This document shows positions 61,029 to 64,000 of a stretch of DNA of 64,000 nucleotides, in pieces (positions within the stretch are counted from its first letter, which is position 1; the number at the start of each line of letters is the position of its first letter). The stretch is from NCBI RefSeq assembly GCF_000430785.1, contig NZ_KE387249.1, forward strand, positions 41,762-105,761, read 5' to 3'. A program made the position numbers and the translations under genes. This DNA is from Ectobacillus panaciterrae DSM 19096 (GTDB lineage Bacteria > Bacillota > Bacilli > Bacillales > Bacillaceae_G). The notes beneath the pieces are model-generated. The model was not told the DNA's origin and ran no database searches. It saw only the letters and a list, made by a program, of their open reading frames with translations.

Positions 61029-61646
61029 TTACAAATTTATTCTTCCTTCAAAAACAACTTCTTCTAACGATTTTCTAGTGCTAGGATTCTCCCGTTCTTG
61101 CAAATTCGCATCGAGGGTTTCTTTTTCACCGCGATAGCCAACAGCAATTACTGCATGAAGATCAAAATCATCTGGAACATTCAGCAAGCTGCGGGCTTTA
61201 TCTTTATCGAATCCCCCGATTGCATGTGTGCTGAGTCCAAGTAAGGTAGCTTGAATGGCTAAGTAACCCCATGCTGTTCCGGCATCAAATGCATGTGCAC
61301 CGTTTTGATCGCCGTTATCTCTTTTTTTGTTTGATGCCACTAGAACAAGAACAGGAGCTTTTTCTGCCCAAGCTCGATTGAAGGGATGCAAGAATTCATG
61401 AAAGGTCTCCAGTTGCCCTTCTGTTTTCGCCACAATGAAGCGCCAGGGCTGATCATTGAAGGATGAAGGAGCCCAGTGTGCCGCTTCAAGGATACTATAC
61501 AAATCTTCATCAGAGACTTTCCGATCGTCATACGCACGAGGCGACCAACGATTTAAAAACAAGGGATTTACAGAATGTTCGGCTTTACGATGCTCTTTAA
61601 CCTCACTTGTGAGTTGTTCAGTAGGATTAACAATCAGACTCATCAT
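61029..61646 (-). CDS. Nitroreductase-family FMN oxidoreductase
   Basis: This 205-residue protein has nitroreductase features: NRWSPRAYDDRKVSDEDLYS near the N-terminus, EAAHWAPSSFNDQPWRFIVA (FMN contact), AGTAWGYLAIQATLLGLSTH and AVIAVGYRGEKETL at the end. Known members reduce nitro compounds, quinones or act as flavin/bilin enzymes with NAD(P)H. Two adjacent ATGs (61646 and 61643) follow AGGGTGTAT. Cytosolic, probably a homodimer. Single gene. Confidence 0.92.
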   Translation of the reverse strand: MMSLIVNPTEQLTSEVKEHRKAEHSVNPLFLNRWSPRAYDDRKVSDEDLYSILEAAHWAPSSFNDQPWRFIVAKTEGQLETFHEFLHPFNRAWAEKAPVLVLVASNKKRDNGDQNGAHAFDAGTAWGYLAIQATLLGLSTHAIGGFDKDKARSLLNVPDDFDLHAVIAVGYRGEKETLDANLQERENPSTRKSLEEVVFEGRINL

Positions 61647-61763
61647 ATACACCCTTTTCCTATAAGATTAATTGCATTTATCATGATATCACATCAGGGA
61701 TTAATATTCAAAATTTTTAAATTATTATCCTTCTTCATTAGTTGAAAGTTGAAATTGTTTTTT

Positions 61764-61846
61764 GGGTTCTGGTGCAAATACTTTAGAAGAGCTATAGAGA
61801 GGCGAAAAGTATGTCCAAGTTTGATAGTTTTTTTGCACCAGAACCC
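61764..61846. mobile_element. Mini-element with IS6-like terminal inverted repeats
   Basis: GGGTTCTGGTGCAAA begins the element and its exact complement ends it, 83 bases in all. A third copy of the end (TTTGCACCAGAACC) stands at 61898-61911. The end resembles the GGTTCTGTTGCAAA termini of IS6/IS240-family elements. The interior (CTTTAGAAGAGCTATAGAGA ...) has no gene. No target duplication is obvious. It could alternatively be a large RNA hairpin. Confidence 0.55.
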
Positions 61847-62008
61847 TCTTCTTACATTTTATAGGATATTGCTATTCTATGGTTCTAACGAATTATATTT
61901 GCACCAGAACCTTTAATTTTCTTTTGCCAATATTTACACACATAAATAAATGTTGAATAATCAGAAAATTTTAGTATAATAGAAAAAAGGTCAAGGAGTT
62001 GATTTCCT

Positions 62009-62206
62009 ATGAAAAAGTATTTCCTTAGTAAACCACGACAATCTGAAGTAAACATCATGGATTCTGTATTTGCTGAAATGGTGTTAGACAAAGCCCTTCA
62101 TGATTTCCGAAAAAAACAAATCCAAAAGGAAATCGACCGTTCGCTACGAAATCGTAACAAGGAAGAATTCTTACGATTAACTGAGGAATTAAAAAATATT
62201 TCTTAA
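62009..62206 (+). CDS. IDEAL-domain protein
   Basis: This 65-residue protein starts MKKYFLSKPRQSEVNIMDSV. FAEMVLDKALHDFRKKQIQK and IDRSLRNRNKEEFLRLTEEL form the IDEAL domain (about 20-60), named for such a motif at the C-terminal end of Bacillus YpiB-like and ComK/MecA-related proteins. AAGGAGTTGATTTCCT precedes the ATG. Small IDEAL proteins are of unclear function. A terminator follows. Confidence 0.85.
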   Translation: MKKYFLSKPRQSEVNIMDSVFAEMVLDKALHDFRKKQIQKEIDRSLRNRNKEEFLRLTEELKNIS

Positions 62207-62261
62207 AACCAATGTATGTCTATCAGTATGATTTTAAGATAAAATGGATAAAACCATAACA

Positions 62262-62301
62262 GGAAAGGGGAGAAGTGTTTTTACTTCTTCCCTTTCTATT
62301 T
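62262..62301 (+). terminator. Terminator of the IDEAL gene
   Basis: GAAAGGGGAGAAGT pairs with ACTTCTTCCCTTTC (one G-T mismatch or wobble), followed by TATTTAATT. Confidence 0.8.
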
Positions 62302-62331
62302 AATTAGGGAAAATCTACATTCATATTTTGT

Positions 62332-63120
62332 TTATGCTAATCTCATTTTTTCTTGAATAATCGATTCTTCTATCAAGACAATTTCTTTTCGATAAAACAT
62401 GTGACTTCCTTCCATTATATATCTTTCTTCTAATATAGGGTCTAAAAATTTTAAGGAATATTGAGTTCCATACTGAAGAGAATGTTGTACATTAGTAACT
62501 CTGGCCATAGCACCCACGTATGTATCCTTCTCTTTTATAATATCCCGTTTTCCATCCTTTTGTTTAGAGATGTACATATTAGCAATGACACGAACAACCT
62601 CTCCCACCTTCACTTCCCGATTAGGAGGAAGAACATATAAAGGATGTAGATCATGTTCTATTCTGTATTCTTCTATGGCATCTAAAATGTCTTTTTTATA
62701 CTTTTCTGCTCCACGGCCAGATAGTTCGTATCCTTCCCAGCCAAAATCATTGTTTGTATTACCACCCTTAATCCTTGCTACAACTTGTACACCAGGTGCC
62801 TTGATATCATAACCACATAAATCATTCTCAGTAATGATAAACGATACATTTCCAAGTTCTTGCTGTTTCTCTACTTGTTCTCCAGCTTCTGTATAAAGTG
62901 CATGTAAGATTTCTTCTTTATATTTTTTAGCTCCTCTTCCTGATAGGTGAAGCTGTTCTATTCCATCTTTCCCTTGTTTTAATACAGCCATAACACGTAT
63001 ACCAGATCCCTTTACTTCATAGCTTCCATCTTTCATATCCAAGATGGTGAGAACAATTTCAGTGTTGTCATGAAGCAAAACTGCTTTCCTTATTTCTTTC
63101 TTTTCCTCATTAGTACTCAT
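62332..63120 (-). CDS. Unknown protein with an internal domain duplication
   Basis: This 262-residue protein contains two copies of one module: residues about 20-76 (GSYEVKGSGIRVMAVL ... LHLSGRGAKKYKEEIL) and about 93-149 (GYDIKAPGVQVVARIK ... YELSGRGAEKYKKDIL). Each has beta strands, then S-G-R-G-A-x-K-Y-K and a helix. A third, different region (about 160-262) starts LYVLPPNREVKVGEVVRVIA and looks like a small beta barrel. It has no signal peptide or membrane segment. The ribosome site AAGGAGAATGGATA is good. I do not recognise the family. Confidence 0.65.
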   Translation of the reverse strand: MSTNEEKKEIRKAVLLHDNTEIVLTILDMKDGSYEVKGSGIRVMAVLKQGKDGIEQLHLSGRGAKKYKEEILHALYTEAGEQVEKQQELGNVSFIITENDLCGYDIKAPGVQVVARIKGGNTNNDFGWEGYELSGRGAEKYKKDILDAIEEYRIEHDLHPLYVLPPNREVKVGEVVRVIANMYISKQKDGKRDIIKEKDTYVGAMARVTNVQHSLQYGTQYSLKFLDPILEERYIMEGSHMFYRKEIVLIEESIIQEKMRLA

Positions 63121-63366
63121 TATCCATTCTCCTTTACTAGATAATAGTAGCCCTTTCTTTTTCTATCATATCATTAAATTTAATTTTCAGAAAAATAAAA
63201 TATTAGCCTAAGTTATATTTAAATTCAATTAGTAATTGCTTTTTAGTACATTAATTATATATTAAATTTATACATTACGTGAAATTTTATATCGTTTCAA
63301 TGTTTGAACGGCCTTGCGATTAACATAATTTGTAACTATGAGCATTCAACTTATCTAAGAGAGCTT

Positions 63367-63430
63367 ATGAACCTCCCCCACTTACCGTTACATTACACCA
63401 TTCACACGCTTGAAGTGGGGGTATTCTTGC
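63367..63430. repeat. GAAGTGGGGG hairpin repeat, copy 3
   Basis: CCCCCACTT (63375) pairs with AAGTGGGGG (63413). The loop is longer and different from copies 1 and 2, but flanks TTATGAACCT and TATTCTTGCCCAATTTATA are kept. It lies between the unknown protein gene and rnpB. The first 240 bases of this gap (63121-63366) show nothing. Confidence 0.7.
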
Positions 63431-63440
63431 CCAATTTATA

Positions 63441-63484
63441 CCAAAAAATTCCCTTCAGTTTCGGAACTGAAGGGATTCTTTTGG
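63441..63484. terminator. Terminator-like hairpin near rnpB
   Basis: TCCCTTCAGTT pairs with AACTGAAGGGA around TCGG, with CCAAAA and TTTTGG outside. It is about 180 bases after the mature 3' end of rnpB on the minus strand and may end its precursor. Confidence 0.55.
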
Positions 63485-63661
63485 TATAACCCAGATTATC
63501 GCTAGTTGATTTTAAACAGTAAATTAGTCAATTTAGCTATATCTATATCATTTTAGTATTAATTATTGGAATTAAACGTCTCATATTCTTTCCAATTGTA
63601 TAAGTATTATTGCCCACCATTACGGACTATATAAGATAACCATTAATAAGCATGTAACGAG

Positions 63662-64000
63662 CCTGTTCCAATAACGTTCAATAAGCCATGTTTTGTACCT
63701 TCGTACTACAAATGATTTTACTCTCGTACTCCGGTGGCAATCATCTATCTACGGTTAAAATGAATATAACCGTCCGTCTCTCCGTTTGATTCCTTCAAGA
63801 CAGCTCCCCTACCATAGTTTGGGTTTCTCGCTCGTGGGGTTTACCGCGTTCCATCTTTGCTATTTCCAACAAAGCTTCGTCACTGTGGCACTTTCAGGGA
63901 TACTCAGCCATATCCATAGACTTAGGCGTTTTTTCCCGCCGTCAGCCCAGCTAAAAGCCGAACTGCCCTAGCTTATTTTTTCGCTAGGCACGAACACTAC
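63662..64000 (-). ncRNA. rnpB: RNase P RNA, Bacillus type B (partial, 5' end off the window)
   Basis: The complement reads GTGTTCGTGCCTAGCGAA, then GGGCTGACGGC, GGATATGGCTGAGTATCC, TGAAAGTGCCACAGTGACGA, GGAACGCGGTAAACCCC, GAGCGAGAAACCCAAA, GTAGATAGATGATTGCC and, near the 3' end, ACAAAACATGGCTTA followed by GAACGTTA. These are the conserved blocks of B. subtilis-type RNase P RNA, in order. It forms the catalytic part of the tRNA 5'-processing enzyme. The first 60 or so bases (start of P1 through P3) are beyond the right edge. The 3' end position is approximate. Confidence 0.96.

Noticed and set aside
63786..63971. 61-residue plus-strand frame at the right edge
   Set aside because: It lies antisense to RNase P RNA, whose conserved blocks explain the sequence.

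Overview
This is a low-GC window from an endospore-forming Firmicute, most likely Bacillus sensu lato. The evidence is a Bacillus-type (type B) RNase P RNA running off the right edge, CotF-like spore coat genes, a LysM/GH18 cortex-lytic enzyme (SleL/YaaH type), a decayed gerE-like gene, S-box riboswitches, PspA, an IDEAL-domain protein and SwrC/BcrC-like envelope proteins. No transposase, prophage or CRISPR gene was found. Non-autonomous repeats are common.

Layout. 1-9.3 kb holds an amino-acid permease (cut by the left edge), a PlsC-like acyltransferase, a MocR-type regulator, convergent zwf and gnd (oxidative pentose phosphate pathway), and a GNAT/nitrilase pair. 9.6-16.2 kb is repeat-rich: a secreted HEXXH protein, a SulP transporter, two SAM-I riboswitches on the minus strand around an FbpB-like gene, a methyltransferase separated from its riboswitch by a MITE, and a sulfite-oxidase-like molybdoprotein. 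16.4-21.1 kb has coat-protein genes, then an operon in which four consecutive proteins, including a P1B-type ATPase without a CPC motif, carry the same PGRxR metal-associated fold. 21.3-27.9 kb has two family 2 glycosyltransferases, an EamA exporter behind a possible leader-peptide attenuator, SleL, a broken gerE and a SUKH protein next to a toxin/immunity remnant.

28.8-40.6 kb is an envelope region: an RND pump, three PAP2 phosphatases of the undecaprenyl-pyrophosphate type, a DedA-PAP2 fusion, an OmpR/histidine-kinase pair and an MFS transporter. A second BcrC-like gene and a second DedA-PAP2 fusion lie at 53.4-55.6 kb. After a thiolase, 42.5-51.5 kb is a LacI-controlled operon: a CUT1 sugar ABC importer, an inositol-monophosphatase-like enzyme and two large soluble proteins I do not recognise, joined by ATGA overlaps. 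Two copies of the palindrome GGGAACGTTCCC mark the likely operators. This module is the best candidate for an undescribed pathway. 51.8-57.8 kb continues with pspA and an ECF sigma/anti-sigma/bactofilin-like operon. 58.6-64 kb has a lipase, a cupin, a nitroreductase, an IDEAL protein, an unknown protein with an internal duplication, and rnpB.

Repeat families: a MITE of about 185 bp with TATATA-type inverted ends (three copies plus one solo end); a GAAGTGGGGG hairpin repeat reminiscent of IS200/IS605 ends (three copies plus one diverged); a mini-element with IS6-like ends; three start-less tyrosine/proline-rich mini-ORFs; and a terminator family with a shared flank. All functions are read from sequence motifs by eye; no database search was run.
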